Positions 43,189-52,436 of a stretch of 64,000 nucleotides of DNA are shown piece by piece; position 1 is the first letter of the stretch, and every line of letters begins with the position of its first letter. The notes beneath the pieces were generated by a model. That model saw nothing but the letters and a program-made list of their open reading frames with translations. It ran no database searches and was not told the origin of the DNA. Position numbers and translations under genes: made by a program. This DNA comes from Polyangiaceae bacterium (GTDB lineage Bacteria > Myxococcota_A > Polyangia > Polyangiales > Polyangiaceae). The DNA is taken from positions 62,001 through 126,000 of the forward strand of contig JACKEB010000014.1 in assembly GCA_020633205.1 (NCBI GenBank), given 5' to 3'.

Positions 43189-43378
43189 CAAGCACGCGCT
43201 GTGCCACCGCTGGCATTTGGAATTGCTATTGAAATCCGATGGTTACCTTGCTGTGCCAGGATGTGTCGTAGAGTGAGTCAGGCCGCCAAGCAGTTGTCCT
43301 TTGCTCACGACCTTCGGCAATCTTTCATTCGCCGCGGTGTTGCGGCAGGCGAGCGGTAGAGAGGTCGAGGAGCAAGCG

Positions 43379-43915
43379 ATGGCGTCGGTGAAGCGCACGA
43401 TGATTGCGCAGCAAGGCTTCGACTTCGCGGGGCTTTTCACGCTGCAGTTCCATCGGCTCAAGGTCGCGGGGAGCTGTGTGCGCAGCGTGGAGTTGCTGGC
43501 GCCGGAGGTCGACAGTACCGGGGGCGGGAAGCAGGCGCTCCAGCACATTTCCCTCAAGCCCGATGCGCCAGGCTTTGCGCCCGTGACGGTCGGTTCCGTG
43601 AACGTCGCGGCGAAGACTGGTCAGCTTCGCACCTTCAACTGCCTGAACAAGCTCTACCAGCAGCGGGGTCGTCCCCTGGATGTCGACCCTCAGAGCTATC
43701 AGCAGTTCTTCGATAACGCGCGGATGTTCTTGGGGCAGCAGGGCTTTACCGTGCAGATTGAGATGGAGCCTCCGAGCGGCGGGTCCATCGCGCCACCCAA
43801 GGCCGGAGAGGGCAACCGGGTGCTTGGCTGGATCCTGATCGCCGGCCTGTTCTTCCTGCTTCTGATTGTCGGAGCTGTCGCCGCGTACGTCGTGTTCTTC
43901 CGTCCAGGGGGCTGA
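43379..43915 (+). CDS. Tail-anchored protein of unknown function
   Basis: I start at the ATG at 43379 because GAGGAGC lies upstream and the longer frame from 43301 has no such site. The 178-residue product has a soluble part of about 145 residues with one region like KLYQQRGRPLDVDPQSYQQFF, and one membrane segment near the C terminus (VLGWILIAGLFFLLLIVG and VAAYVVFF) followed by a few residues. It would be tail-anchored in the inner membrane. No family is recognised. purU follows 51 bases downstream on the same strand and might be co-transcribed. Confidence 0.75.
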   Translation: MASVKRTMIAQQGFDFAGLFTLQFHRLKVAGSCVRSVELLAPEVDSTGGGKQALQHISLKPDAPGFAPVTVGSVNVAAKTGQLRTFNCLNKLYQQRGRPLDVDPQSYQQFFDNARMFLGQQGFTVQIEMEPPSGGSIAPPKAGEGNRVLGWILIAGLFFLLLIVGAVAAYVVFFRPGG

Positions 43916-43966
43916 CGACGACGCGAGGCGTCTGGCCTGCTAGCCACGCGCGACTATTCTCCGGCT

Positions 43967-44833
43967 GTGACCGACTCAGCCCCGCACCTCGCCACGCTTC
44001 TGGTCTCTTGCCGCGACCGCCGTGGGCTGGTCGCTGGTCTTGCGCAATTGCTCTATGGGCACGGCGCGAACATCCTCGACTCCGACCAGCACTCGGATCC
44101 CGCCGAAGCCATGTTTTTCCAGCGCATCCGCTTCGACATGAGCGAGCTGATGACGGACCGCACCGCGCTGGAGCAGGGGGTGAGGGAGGTCGCTGAACGC
44201 TTCGATATGCAGTGGCGCATCGCGTACGCGCAGGACGTCAAGCGCGTGGCCATCTTCGTCTCCAAGTACGACCACTGCTTGTACGACTTGCTGTTGCGTC
44301 ACCGCGCAGGTGAGCTGCCGTGCGTGATCCCGCTGATCATCAGCAATCACCCGGACCTTGGTCGCGTCGCTGAAGACTTCGGTGTGCCCTTTCATGTTTT
44401 CCCGGTGGATAAGCTAAACAAGGCGGAGCAAGAGGGGAAAGAGCTCGAACTGCTGGAACACCGCGGGATCGACCTCGTGGTCCTGGCTCGCTACATGCAG
44501 ATCCTCTCACCCGAGTTCTGTGACCGACTACATGGCCGCGTGATCAACATCCACCACTCGTTCTTGCCTGCGTTCGTTGGCAGCAAGCCATATCACCAAG
44601 CGCATCAGCGTGGGGTCAAGCTGATTGGGGCGACGGCGCACTACGTGACAAGCGACCTGGATCAGGGCCCGATCATCGAGCAAGGTGTGCAGCGGGTGAG
44701 CCACCGGGACTCCGTAGATGAGCTGGTACGGAAAGGACGCGACCTGGAGAAGCTGGTGCTCTCCCAGGCGGTGCGCTGGCACCTGGAAGATCGCGTCTTG
44801 GTCTACAACAACAAGACCGTCGTCTTCGATTGA
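43967..44833 (+). CDS. purU: Formyltetrahydrofolate deformylase
   Basis: The 288-residue protein from a GTG start has the PurU layout: an N-terminal ACT domain (about 8-88: LLVSCRDRRGLVAGLAQLLY) and a formyl-transferase-like catalytic domain with HHSFLPAF, GATAHYVTSDLDQGPII and the N194/H196/D232 set. It hydrolyses 10-formyl-tetrahydrofolate to formate and tetrahydrofolate, supplying formate for purine synthesis and balancing one-carbon units in the cytoplasm. Length matches E. coli PurU (280). The ACT domain is probably a methionine or glycine sensor. The gene is in a cluster without other purine genes. Confidence 0.96.
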   Translation: MTDSAPHLATLLVSCRDRRGLVAGLAQLLYGHGANILDSDQHSDPAEAMFFQRIRFDMSELMTDRTALEQGVREVAERFDMQWRIAYAQDVKRVAIFVSKYDHCLYDLLLRHRAGELPCVIPLIISNHPDLGRVAEDFGVPFHVFPVDKLNKAEQEGKELELLEHRGIDLVVLARYMQILSPEFCDRLHGRVINIHHSFLPAFVGSKPYHQAHQRGVKLIGATAHYVTSDLDQGPIIEQGVQRVSHRDSVDELVRKGRDLEKLVLSQAVRWHLEDRVLVYNNKTVVFD

Positions 44834-44866
44834 TTGCAGTGCGGATTTAGTGGCCGGCGTCGGAGG

Positions 44867-45802
44867 CTAGCCGCCATTTTGGATCGGCGTAGCGAAGATC
44901 CAGATGTCGTCGAATACGCCGCTCGCGAAGTTGCCGCCATCGACGGTGTTGCCGAAACGCAGGCTGCGGTCTTCGCTGCCGTTGCGCATGTTCAGGGGGC
45001 TCAGTGCCCCCTGGAGGTTCAGGCGTTGACCGTTCAGGTAGAGCTGCACGCCGCTCCCGCTGCTGCCGTTGACCAGCAGGCTCCAGCTAACGGCAATGTG
45101 GACGCGCTGGTCGTGGACGATGCTGTAGTCCTGCGCCTGAACGATACCCTGGAACGGAACCCCAACTGCGCCGCTCGCCCTGGCGATGAAGCGCAGGGTG
45201 TTGTTGGCTGTTTTCTCTAGGGTGAAGCCACCGTTCTCCTGATTGTCCGTCTCGAACAGCATGTGAGCGGTGTTGTCGCTGCTGTCGAAGTAGGAGTCGA
45301 AGTAGAACATCAGCGCACCTTGGCGGTAGTCGATGTTGACCGTACCGTCTCCCGCCTCGGGGATCGTGAAGAACTCGTTCTTCGCGTTGATCCGGATCCC
45401 GAACTCACACTCGCTCTGGAAGAAGTCATTGTTCGGATCGGTGCTGACGCTGCTCGACTTGCCGACTCCCAGCGCCGGCGACAACACGTCGTCCAGGGTG
45501 TCGAGCGTCGAGTGGTAGCGGGGTTGGGCGGGCACACTCAATCCAGCTGGAAATGCACAAGCCGCGACGGTCGAGCCACCGCTGCCACCCGCCGAAGTGC
45601 CGCCGCTAGGGCGGCCGCCGACTTCCGTGCCGCCGAAGCCGCCCATGCCGCCGTCGACGTTGCCACCCACACCGGAGCCGCCAGCGCCTGCGCTGCCGCC
45701 CACGCCGGCTGAGCCGCCGTCAGTGCCGGAGGAAGTGAACTCACTGCCACCGCACGCGGCGAGAGCAAGGCTCGAAACCGTAAGCAAAACAAGCCAACGC
45801 AT
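44867..45802 (-). CDS. LamG/concanavalin-like lectin lipoprotein
   Basis: The start is the ATG at 45802, giving MRWLVLLTVSSLALAAC, a clean lipoprotein signal; an upstream ATG at 45841 adds a non-signal stretch. The 311-residue product has a Gly/Ala/Ser spacer (about 20-75) and a laminin-G/concanavalin-like domain with FYFDSYFDSSDNTAHMLFET, HIAVSWSLLVN, VQLYLNGQRLNL and a closing FDDIWIFATPI. Such domains bind sugars or proteins on the outside. It is convergent with purU 33 bases away and divergent from the VIT/vWA gene. Confidence 0.82.
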   Translation of the reverse strand: MRWLVLLTVSSLALAACGGSEFTSSGTDGGSAGVGGSAGAGGSGVGGNVDGGMGGFGGTEVGGRPSGGTSAGGSGGSTVAACAFPAGLSVPAQPRYHSTLDTLDDVLSPALGVGKSSSVSTDPNNDFFQSECEFGIRINAKNEFFTIPEAGDGTVNIDYRQGALMFYFDSYFDSSDNTAHMLFETDNQENGGFTLEKTANNTLRFIARASGAVGVPFQGIVQAQDYSIVHDQRVHIAVSWSLLVNGSSGSGVQLYLNGQRLNLQGALSPLNMRNGSEDRSLRFGNTVDGGNFASGVFDDIWIFATPIQNGG

Positions 45803-45946
45803 GGCTTCAAAGTACCACTCTGGGGCTTCGGAAGCACGCAAACGGATTCTTCTGATGTCGCAACATTCTCGCGCCGTAGCGATGTGCGACTGCGAAGAAG
45901 ATTCCCTCGGAACCTAGCGGGATGCTCCGTGTCGAAGGCCCCCACG

Positions 45947-47938
45947 ATGCTACGGACCTTGAGAAGCTGGTGGGTTTGGGGGTTAGGGTGCACCGCGGTT
46001 TGCTTGGCGGCGCCGTCGGCTGCCGCGGACGAGATGCAAGGCCTGCGCTCCGACGCGCTGGTCGAGCGGGACAACAGCGTTTCCGTGACGCTTGACCGTG
46101 GCTTCGCGAAGTTGGTCGTAGAGCGCAGTGTGTTCAATGGTGGTGAGCGCCACGACCAGGCCACCTTCTGGATCAACCTGCCTAACTCTGCAGTGGCGAC
46201 TGGGCTGCGGACGCTTGGATCCCTGAACGGAAAGCCCCACTGGTTCGCTGGTGATCTGATGGAGGCGGAAGCCGCAGCGGCGAAGTACCAGGAGCTGACT
46301 GGTGTTGGTGGCTATTACCCCAAGGATCCAGCGCTGCTCTCGTGGCGCCAGCAAGACTATCTCGCTCTCCAGGTGTTCCCGTGTCCGCCGGGTCAAGTGA
46401 AGCAAGTCGAGTACACGCTGCAAATGCCACTCACCTACTCTCAGGGCAGCTACTTGGTGGAGCTCCCGAGCATGGGAACCGAAGAGCTGCCGGCGCGCAT
46501 CGAAGTGCGCGCCGCGCGCTCCGGAGACCAGCTGAAGCTGAACGGCAAAGCATGGCAAGCTGGCAGGCGGTATCAGTTGCCGCGCGATGCCGCGACGACC
46601 TTAGAGCTGGTACCCACCAAGGCCCCGCGCATCAGCGGAGAGTTCGGACAATACGTATTTGCCAAGCAGCGGGTGCTGACCCACTTCGAGTTTCGGCTCG
46701 CGCCCCAGCTCAGCAAGGCCCCGAAAGGGGCCAGCGTCGTGCTGTTGATCGATGCCTCGAAGTCGATGGGATCGCGCTCGAGCGCTGCATCCGACGCGGC
46801 GCGTGCGTACCTCAGCTACGTTCCTGATGCCCAAGTTCAGCTGGTGTACTTCAATCGCAAAGCAGAGGAGCGCTTCAAGTCCTGGGTGGGCGTCGAGCGG
46901 GCGCGGGTAGACTTGAGCGCCTACTCACCCAAGCTTGCCAACGGCTCCGAGCTGGGAGACGCCCTGGACACGGCTGACCGTCTCCTCGCGGATCGCAAGG
47001 GGCCGCGCCGGGTGGTGCTCTTCACCGACGTGAAGACTCGGCGTTCGCTGACTCCTGGCATGCTGAAAGGCAAGCTGGCTCGCAGCAAGGCGTTGATGCA
47101 CATCGTCGACATCCGACTTGGCGACTCTGCCCTCGAACGCGACGACACCAACGCGTTCGCGCCAGTGGCTGCGGCCACGGGGGGCGTGCTCTGGCACGGC
47201 GGCTTCGATGATAGCGCCGACTCCCGTGTGCGCGCCGAGGAGCTGGTGCGTCCGCTGCGCCTCCACGCGCCAAAGTTGACCGCGCCCGGTGTGCCCAATG
47301 ACATGCTACCAGAGCCCGAAGAGCTTTGGGAGGGAGAAGCCGTCGGGCTAACGGAGCTCGTTTCGGTTCCGGGAGGATTCGTGCGGCTGCAAGGCAAGCT
47401 CTGGCAAAAGTCGGTGCAGCGCACTTTGTCTCCCGACGCCGCGGAGAGCAAGCGCTGGGCGGCGCTGGTGTTTGGGCAGGATCTCTACTCCGACTTGAGC
47501 GAGCCCGAGATGATGACTCTGGCTACCTACGGCGGCGCGGTTAGTCCCGTGACGAGCTACCTCGCGATTGAGCCTGGGGTGCGCCCTTCAACCGAAGGCA
47601 TCGAGTGGGGCATGGTCGGAACCGGAGCTGGCGGAGGCGGCCGCGGAATCGGCATTGGGCTTGGTGGCGTCGGAACGCTGGGGCGCATCGACGAGCAGAG
47701 CTGGTTCAAGCAGGCGCTTCGTAGGGCGCTCGTTCGTTGCCGCGCGAAGAGCGCAAGCTTGCGGATCGAGACGACCCTCGATGAGGTGGTCGACGTCGAC
47801 ACCCTCTCGGTGGTTCCACTGCAAGGCGTGCAGGTGCCCGTCGCGCGGCAGTGTCTGACTCGCGCTGGCTGGGCGCTGGATCTGCCTGGTGGCTTTGCCA
47901 AAGAGCATGCCATCTATCCCGTGCGGATCGCTCGCTAA
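45947..47938 (+). CDS. VIT and von Willebrand factor A domain protein
   Basis: The ATG at 45947 follows GAAGG and gives MLRTLRSWWVWGLGCTAVC and a signal peptide ending APSAAA; an earlier start at 45884 lacks a site. The 663-residue protein has a VIT domain (about 45-195: LDRGFAKLVVERSVFNGGER, LEAEAAAAKYQELTGVG), then a vWA domain with metal site DASKSMGS at about 269, and near 570 a Gly-rich stretch GAGGGGRGIGIGLGGVGTLG. The end, FKQALRRALVRCRAKSASLR and a closing cysteine, resembles the AgmX/PglI C-terminal domain of Myxococcus proteins. It is exported and may link envelope components. It is convergent with the ABC genes. Confidence 0.87.
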   Translation: MLRTLRSWWVWGLGCTAVCLAAPSAAADEMQGLRSDALVERDNSVSVTLDRGFAKLVVERSVFNGGERHDQATFWINLPNSAVATGLRTLGSLNGKPHWFAGDLMEAEAAAAKYQELTGVGGYYPKDPALLSWRQQDYLALQVFPCPPGQVKQVEYTLQMPLTYSQGSYLVELPSMGTEELPARIEVRAARSGDQLKLNGKAWQAGRRYQLPRDAATTLELVPTKAPRISGEFGQYVFAKQRVLTHFEFRLAPQLSKAPKGASVVLLIDASKSMGSRSSAASDAARAYLSYVPDAQVQLVYFNRKAEERFKSWVGVERARVDLSAYSPKLANGSELGDALDTADRLLADRKGPRRVVLFTDVKTRRSLTPGMLKGKLARSKALMHIVDIRLGDSALERDDTNAFAPVAAATGGVLWHGGFDDSADSRVRAEELVRPLRLHAPKLTAPGVPNDMLPEPEELWEGEAVGLTELVSVPGGFVRLQGKLWQKSVQRTLSPDAAESKRWAALVFGQDLYSDLSEPEMMTLATYGGAVSPVTSYLAIEPGVRPSTEGIEWGMVGTGAGGGGRGIGIGLGGVGTLGRIDEQSWFKQALRRALVRCRAKSASLRIETTLDEVVDVDTLSVVPLQGVQVPVARQCLTRAGWALDLPGGFAKEHAIYPVRIAR

Positions 47939-47943
47939 GCCGT

Positions 47944-49191
47944 TCAGCGCCCGAACACGATGCGCTCGCTGTTCAAGAGGCGCGCGCCGACTCCCAAACA
48001 CAAGAGTGACAGCGCGAGCGTCGCTAGGCCCGCCAGTGCTAGTCCCAGGGCACCTGGTGGGCTGCCCGCCATCACATCCGTGAGGAATTGAGTCTGCGCG
48101 AGAATCGGCACGCTCCACATCCACGGCTGGGTGTCGACGGGCGACAGGCTCAAGAGGAGCCCTGGCAACATGGGCAAAAACAGAATCAGCGAGAGGTACG
48201 TTTGAGCCTCTTTGTAAGAGCGCGCGAAGGTAGCGATCAACATCTGCAGTGCGCTCGCAAGCGCGCACAAGGGGACAAGCACGAGCCACATCTGAAGGCC
48301 CTGCGTCCAGCCAATGGAGAAGTGCAAGCCTAGCTTCTGCAGATCGACCTGACTCATCGCGACGAGACTGGTGAAGAGCGTCAAGCTACAACTCACCAAG
48401 CCGAACAGGGACGCCGTAAGCCATTTCCCTCCGGATAATCCAAAGCGCGACGCCGGATTGATCAAGAGTGGCTCGAGGGAGCCTCGCTCCCGTTCGCCCG
48501 CGGTGGTGTCGATGGCTACCTGCATGCTACCGATGAAGCACGCCATCAACGCTAGCATCGGGATCAGGCTCAAGAGGCGTGCCGTGAGCTTGCTGGGGGT
48601 GCTCGTGTCGTGCTCTTCCACGCGGATTGGCAGCAAAAGATCGGGGCTCACTCCCCTGGCGATCAAGCGCAACGCCCCCACGCGCTGGGAGTAGCCGAGG
48701 ATCACACGCTGGGCTTTGCGCGCGGTGCGCCGCGACTCGGAGCGACTGTCGTCGAAGTAGAGCTGCAAGGAGCTTGGGCGGCCGGCCTGGTAGTGTTCTG
48801 CGTAGTCTTTGGGAATGGCCAAGATGGCCTCAGCCTTGCCTAGTTCGACGGCGCGTCGAGGATCGGGGGTGAGGTCAGCCGCAGCTGCCTCAGCGTCAAC
48901 TCCCTGGGTCCCCAGGTGCTCGATCAACCCGGGCGCATTTTCCATGCCGATCACTGGCAATTTCGTGCGCGCAGTCGGTGCCTCGCGCTCGATCAGTGTC
49001 TGGAACATCACCGAGAAGAGCAACGGCATGAGCAGGGGGAAAAGGAGCGCAGAGAACAGCGACCGGCGGTCCCGTAGGGCGTCTATCAATTCCTTGCGGA
49101 ATACAACGAGCAGCACCTTGAGGGGACTTGGCACCCTCCCCCCCAAACCCGTGGGCTGCGACCCGGGCGACTCGGGCGCTGACTCACTCAT
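47944..49191 (-). CDS. ABC-2 type transporter permease (NatB-like)
   Basis: The 415-residue protein starts with KVLLVVFRKELIDALRDRRSLFS, a helix, a large extracytoplasmic loop (about 70-230) and then five membrane helices with the ABC-2 pattern TTAGERERGSLEPLLINP. This layout fits NatB-type sodium or antibiotic exporters and other ABC-2 permeases. The substrate is unknown. It is co-transcribed with the ATPase gene; its start overlaps the ATPase stop by four bases. An export function over the inner membrane is firm, its cargo is not. Confidence 0.9.
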   Translation of the reverse strand: MSESAPESPGSQPTGLGGRVPSPLKVLLVVFRKELIDALRDRRSLFSALLFPLLMPLLFSVMFQTLIEREAPTARTKLPVIGMENAPGLIEHLGTQGVDAEAAAADLTPDPRRAVELGKAEAILAIPKDYAEHYQAGRPSSLQLYFDDSRSESRRTARKAQRVILGYSQRVGALRLIARGVSPDLLLPIRVEEHDTSTPSKLTARLLSLIPMLALMACFIGSMQVAIDTTAGERERGSLEPLLINPASRFGLSGGKWLTASLFGLVSCSLTLFTSLVAMSQVDLQKLGLHFSIGWTQGLQMWLVLVPLCALASALQMLIATFARSYKEAQTYLSLILFLPMLPGLLLSLSPVDTQPWMWSVPILAQTQFLTDVMAGSPPGALGLALAGLATLALSLLCLGVGARLLNSERIVFGR

Positions 49192-49919
49192 CCGAGTCCC
49201 TCAGCGCTGCCAATCGCGTCGACGAAGGCGTCCTCCAGGTTGCTCGTTCCGGCGCGTTCTAGTAGCTCGGCAGGTGTCCCGGTGGCGACGACTTTACCCC
49301 GGGCGATCACCACCACGCGATCGCACAGCTCGCCGACCTCTTGCATGATGTGGCTCGAAAAGACCACGCAGCGACCTTGGCGCTTCAGCTCGCGAATCAC
49401 GCCGCGCATGCTCCGGGTCGCCATCACGTCGAGGCCATTGGTTGGCTCGTCGAGAATAAGGTTCTGCGGAGCGTGGATCAGCGCGCGCGCGATCGCGACC
49501 TTCGCGCGTTCCCCCTGGGAAAAGCCTTGCACGCGACGATCGGCGAGGGACCGCATCTCGAGCTCGTCCAGGAGCGCCTCGATGCGCGCGTCGAGGGTAG
49601 CGCCAGCGAGGCCTTGCAAGGAGCCGAAGTAGTGAATGTGTTCCCGTGCGGTAAGTCGCGGATACAACCCACGCTGGTCCGGCACGACACCGAGGCGCTG
49701 CTGAGCCGCACGCGGTGAGCGCCCAATGTCTACTCCATCGATGGTGGCGGAACCTGAATCTGCGCGGGTGAGTCCGTAGAGCATGCGCAGGGTCGTCGTC
49801 TTGCCAGCTCCGTTTGGACCGAGCAAACCGGTGATCTCGCCATCAGCGGCACGGAAACTGACTCCGGCCACTGCGTGGATCGCACCAAAGCGCTTGTCGA
49901 GCTCGCTGACCTGAATCAT
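49188..49919 (-). CDS. ABC transporter ATP-binding protein (NatA-like)
   Basis: The 243-residue protein has Walker A GPNGAGKT (34-41), the Q-loop, the signature FSQGE (133-137, lacking the usual SGG form but typical of this subfamily), Walker B LILDE (154-158) and the switch histidine in FSSHIM. It resembles the NatA/YhaQ group that pairs with ABC-2 permeases. It energises the partner permease encoded by the overlapping downstream gene. It is the first gene of this two-gene operon. Confidence 0.95.
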   Translation of the reverse strand: MIQVSELDKRFGAIHAVAGVSFRAADGEITGLLGPNGAGKTTTLRMLYGLTRADSGSATIDGVDIGRSPRAAQQRLGVVPDQRGLYPRLTAREHIHYFGSLQGLAGATLDARIEALLDELEMRSLADRRVQGFSQGERAKVAIARALIHAPQNLILDEPTNGLDVMATRSMRGVIRELKRQGRCVVFSSHIMQEVGELCDRVVVIARGKVVATGTPAELLERAGTSNLEDAFVDAIGSAEGLG

Positions 49920-49962
49920 TGCGTCGCTAGGCGCGTCAGTTGGCGACTACCCAGGCGCGGCG

Positions 49963-51492
49963 TCAAGGACGCGGTCCCAGTAGATCCAGGAAGAAGTGCG
50001 GGCGCTTCAGCCCCTCGACGCAGCCGGTGTCCAGGCCCTGCGTGTTGCCATCGCGAACGAACCGACTCACCAGGTTGGGCACGCACCCCACACTCAAGGT
50101 GCCATGGCCCTGACCAGGCACGACCAGATGCAGCCCTTGATGTAAGCCATCCAAAGTCAAATCCGCCCAACGGGGCGGCGTCGCTGGATCGAGCTCGCCT
50201 GACAGCAGCAGCGTCGGAACGTCGCTGACCACCGGCTCCGCGGCCTTGGCGTCTGCTATCGCGTGGGGCCAGACATCACACGCCTTGCGGATTTCCGTGA
50301 CGCTCGATGCGGGGAGGAAGCTCTGGTTCGAGTACTCCGCCAGCTCGGCGTCGCTGACGCGAGGTAGATCTTCAGCGCAGGCAACCGACAGCAGGAGCCC
50401 AAGGCTCATCGTCTCTTGCACGCTGTGGGACACCAACATCGCCTGGGTGAGGAGCGCATCGAGCTTGCCGTCGGCGACTTGCTCGATCACCACCGGCAGG
50501 AGCTGGCTCACCTCTGCGGAGTAGAGCATGCCCCGAACTGCAGAGGCGAAAGCATCCGCCGTGAGCGTGAGTTCGAGCTCTTCTCCGGTCTCCGGATGCT
50601 GCACCTTGGCGATCAGCGGCTCGCGCTCGAGGCGGGCCATCAACGCGGCGAAGTCTTGCCGCAGGGAAGGGTAGCTCCGGTTGCAGTCCACGTTGCGTTC
50701 GCAGTAGTCGAACGCTTGATCGAGCGCGCGCTGACCGTCGGGGAGGAAGTCTAAGAACAAGCGCAGCTGCGGTGGTGCGACGCCGTCGAGCACCATGCTC
50801 CGGAGCGAGCTCGAGTGCTCGCGAGCGTAAGCGAGGGCGAGACGTGTCCCGTAGGAGGCGCCGATCAGGTTTACGCGCTCATAGCCCAGAGCTTTGCGCA
50901 CATCTTCCAGATCGGCTACCGCGGCAGCGGTCGTGTACTGAGTCGTGTCAGCGTCTAGCGCGGCAACACATTGCTTGAGCTTGTTCTGGTTAAAATCCGT
51001 ACGGAATTGCTCGTTGGGGTCGTTTGGATCCGCGAGCTCGCAGTTGAGTGGATTCGATTGGCCAGTGCCGCGCTGATCGAGGAAGACGATGTCACGTTCG
51101 CGGCGCACACTCTCGAGTAGCGGGGCCATGTCGTGGGCGAGCGTGATGGCGGATTGCCCCGGCCCGCCAGCGAGAAAGAAAACTGCATCCCTGGCCGGGG
51201 ACGCCGAGTATGAGCGAAGCACTGCGTAGTGAAGCTGGATGCGCCGACCGCTCTCGAGCTCGCGGTTCTCCCACACCGAGGTCTGGCCGCACAATGCGAG
51301 GGTGCCTTTGAGGTCGCAGCGTTCGAGACCTTCTGCCCCGCGCACGCCGGCTGGGTGAAGCTCCGGGTTGGCTTCGCTACACGCTAGGCCGACCAGCGCC
51401 ATGGCCAGTAAGCGGCGCGCTCGCTTGATCTCCCGCCAGGCTGCGGAGCCGCCATGAACGATGCGAGAACCTGGTCTGGAGAACCACACCAC
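49963..51492 (-). CDS. S33-family alpha/beta-hydrolase (tripeptidyl aminopeptidase-like) lipoprotein
   Basis: The 509-residue protein starts at a GTG preceded by GAGAG. MALVGLAC forms a lipobox with the lipid on about Cys38. The hydrolase has FLAGGPGQSA (107-116), FLDQRGTGQSNPL (137-149), the nucleophile S213 in GASYG and the C-terminal histidine in GQGHGT, with a TAP-like C-terminal cysteine-rich tail. Family members cleave N-terminal peptides or amides outside the cell. The protein is a likely periplasmic or surface peptidase. It lies 43 bases upstream of the ABC ATPase gene on the same strand and may share its transcript. Confidence 0.88.
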   Translation of the reverse strand: MVWFSRPGSRIVHGGSAAWREIKRARRLLAMALVGLACSEANPELHPAGVRGAEGLERCDLKGTLALCGQTSVWENRELESGRRIQLHYAVLRSYSASPARDAVFFLAGGPGQSAITLAHDMAPLLESVRRERDIVFLDQRGTGQSNPLNCELADPNDPNEQFRTDFNQNKLKQCVAALDADTTQYTTAAAVADLEDVRKALGYERVNLIGASYGTRLALAYAREHSSSLRSMVLDGVAPPQLRLFLDFLPDGQRALDQAFDYCERNVDCNRSYPSLRQDFAALMARLEREPLIAKVQHPETGEELELTLTADAFASAVRGMLYSAEVSQLLPVVIEQVADGKLDALLTQAMLVSHSVQETMSLGLLLSVACAEDLPRVSDAELAEYSNQSFLPASSVTEIRKACDVWPHAIADAKAAEPVVSDVPTLLLSGELDPATPPRWADLTLDGLHQGLHLVVPGQGHGTLSVGCVPNLVSRFVRDGNTQGLDTGCVEGLKRPHFFLDLLGPRP

Positions 51493-51545
51493 GATCTCTC
51501 AGTGTAGCCCGCCCTTCGGCTCCCTCAAATCGCGTTTTGCCGCGA

Positions 51546-51590
51546 TTGTCTGAAGCGGTGTTGTCTGAAGCGGTGTTGTCCGAAGCCGCG
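51546..51590. repeat. Three tandem 15-bp units
   Basis: TTGTCTGAAGCGGTG occurs at 51546 and 51561, and a third diverged copy (TTGTCCGAAGCCGCG) at 51576. They lie just downstream of the histone-fold gene in the intergenic gap. Confidence 0.9.
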
Positions 51591-51593
51591 GGT

Positions 51594-52334
51594 TCAGGAG
51601 CGGTAGGAGATGTTGTTCAGGACGCTCAGGACGTCGCGGTCGAGCACGGTCTTTCGACCATCGCGCGCGGCGGTCTTGATGGCCTCCACGCTTAGCCGCC
51701 GTAGGTGGTCGCTGAGCACGCTCATCACATTGTCCGAGGTGTTGAACTCTGAGCGTGCGCGGATGTACTTCTTCAGCTTGGAGGCCACGATGAGGATATC
51801 TTGAGGCAGGTCCTTGTCGTCGATCTCGGGTAGTCCGCTCATTCCGCTGCCTGCTCCTCTTTCACCGCTGCCTGCTCCTCTTTCACCGCCGCCGTGTCTC
51901 TCACCGCCGCCGTGTCTCTCACCGCCGCCGTGGTCACCGCCGGCGCTTCGTTTCACGACCCCTAGCTTTGCTGCTCGCTGGGCGGGGTCCGAGTCATCGC
52001 CTTCCAGCGCGCGTTGCACCGCTTGTTGACGTGCTTCTTCATTCCGCGCGGCAACCTCTTGGGCTTCGGGGGTGGCGCGAACAGCGGCGCGCTCTTGAGC
52101 TGCGGCTTCTTCTGCCTGCTCGCGCTCGAAGGCGGCCTGAGTGGGCGACTTGGTTTGCTCTGCCCATGCGTCGCGGTGCCGCATCATCGGCAAGTGCGCC
52201 TCCCAGCAGGGCAGCGAACAGAAGAAGAGCCCCAGGCGCTTGCGGTTGCAGGTCGAGACGCTGCACACGAAGTAGTTCTGCTCGAAGCCAATCGGCTTTT
52301 TGCAGCTGCTGCAGAGTTTGAAGTAGTCGCTCAA
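51594..52334 (-). CDS. Zinc-finger/histone-fold fusion protein
   Basis: The 246-residue protein has an N-terminal cysteine/histidine cluster (C8, C11, C24, C29, C39, C43, H47, H53, in LCSSCKKPIGF and FFCSLPCWEAH) that should bind one or two zinc ions, a charged linker, a Gly/Glu/Arg/His repeat (about 132-165) and a C-terminal histone fold (about 175-243). The fold shows three helices, ILIVASKLKKYIRARSEF, SDNVMSVLSDHLRRLSVEAI and a last short one, with RKTVLDRDV (227-235) as the histone signature near its end. Bacterial histones are known in Bdellovibrio and other lineages, and I recall a zinc-finger-carrying class of prokaryotic histones. DNA compaction or regulation is inferred. It follows the DUF6483 gene on the minus strand. 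Confidence 0.82.
   Translation of the reverse strand: MSDYFKLCSSCKKPIGFEQNYFVCSVSTCNRKRLGLFFCSLPCWEAHLPMMRHRDAWAEQTKSPTQAAFEREQAEEAAAQERAAVRATPEAQEVAARNEEARQQAVQRALEGDDSDPAQRAAKLGVVKRSAGGDHGGGERHGGGERHGGGERGAGSGERGAGSGMSGLPEIDDKDLPQDILIVASKLKKYIRARSEFNTSDNVMSVLSDHLRRLSVEAIKTAARDGRKTVLDRDVLSVLNNISYRS
51846..51938. repeat. In-gene tandem repeats (21 bp x2, 18 bp x2 plus partial)
   Basis: Two perfect 21-base copies (51846-51887) and two perfect 18-base copies (51888-51923) with a shorter third unit to 51938 encode GAGSGER and GGGERH units in the linker of the histone-fold protein. Copy number is likely to vary between strains. Confidence 0.9.
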
Positions 52335-52340
52335 GGTGTT

Positions 52341-52372
52341 CGCCGCCCTACTGTTTCGCCGCCCTACTGTTT
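52341..52372. repeat. Two tandem 16-bp units
   Basis: CGCCGCCCTACTGTTT is present twice in perfect tandem copies just upstream of the histone-fold gene start, within its 5' leader. Confidence 0.9.
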
Positions 52373-52436
52373 CGCCGCGGCGAGTGTTCGCCGCTCAAGA
52401 TGGCTTCCTTCGCCGCGGTGCTGCTGTCAATAGGCT

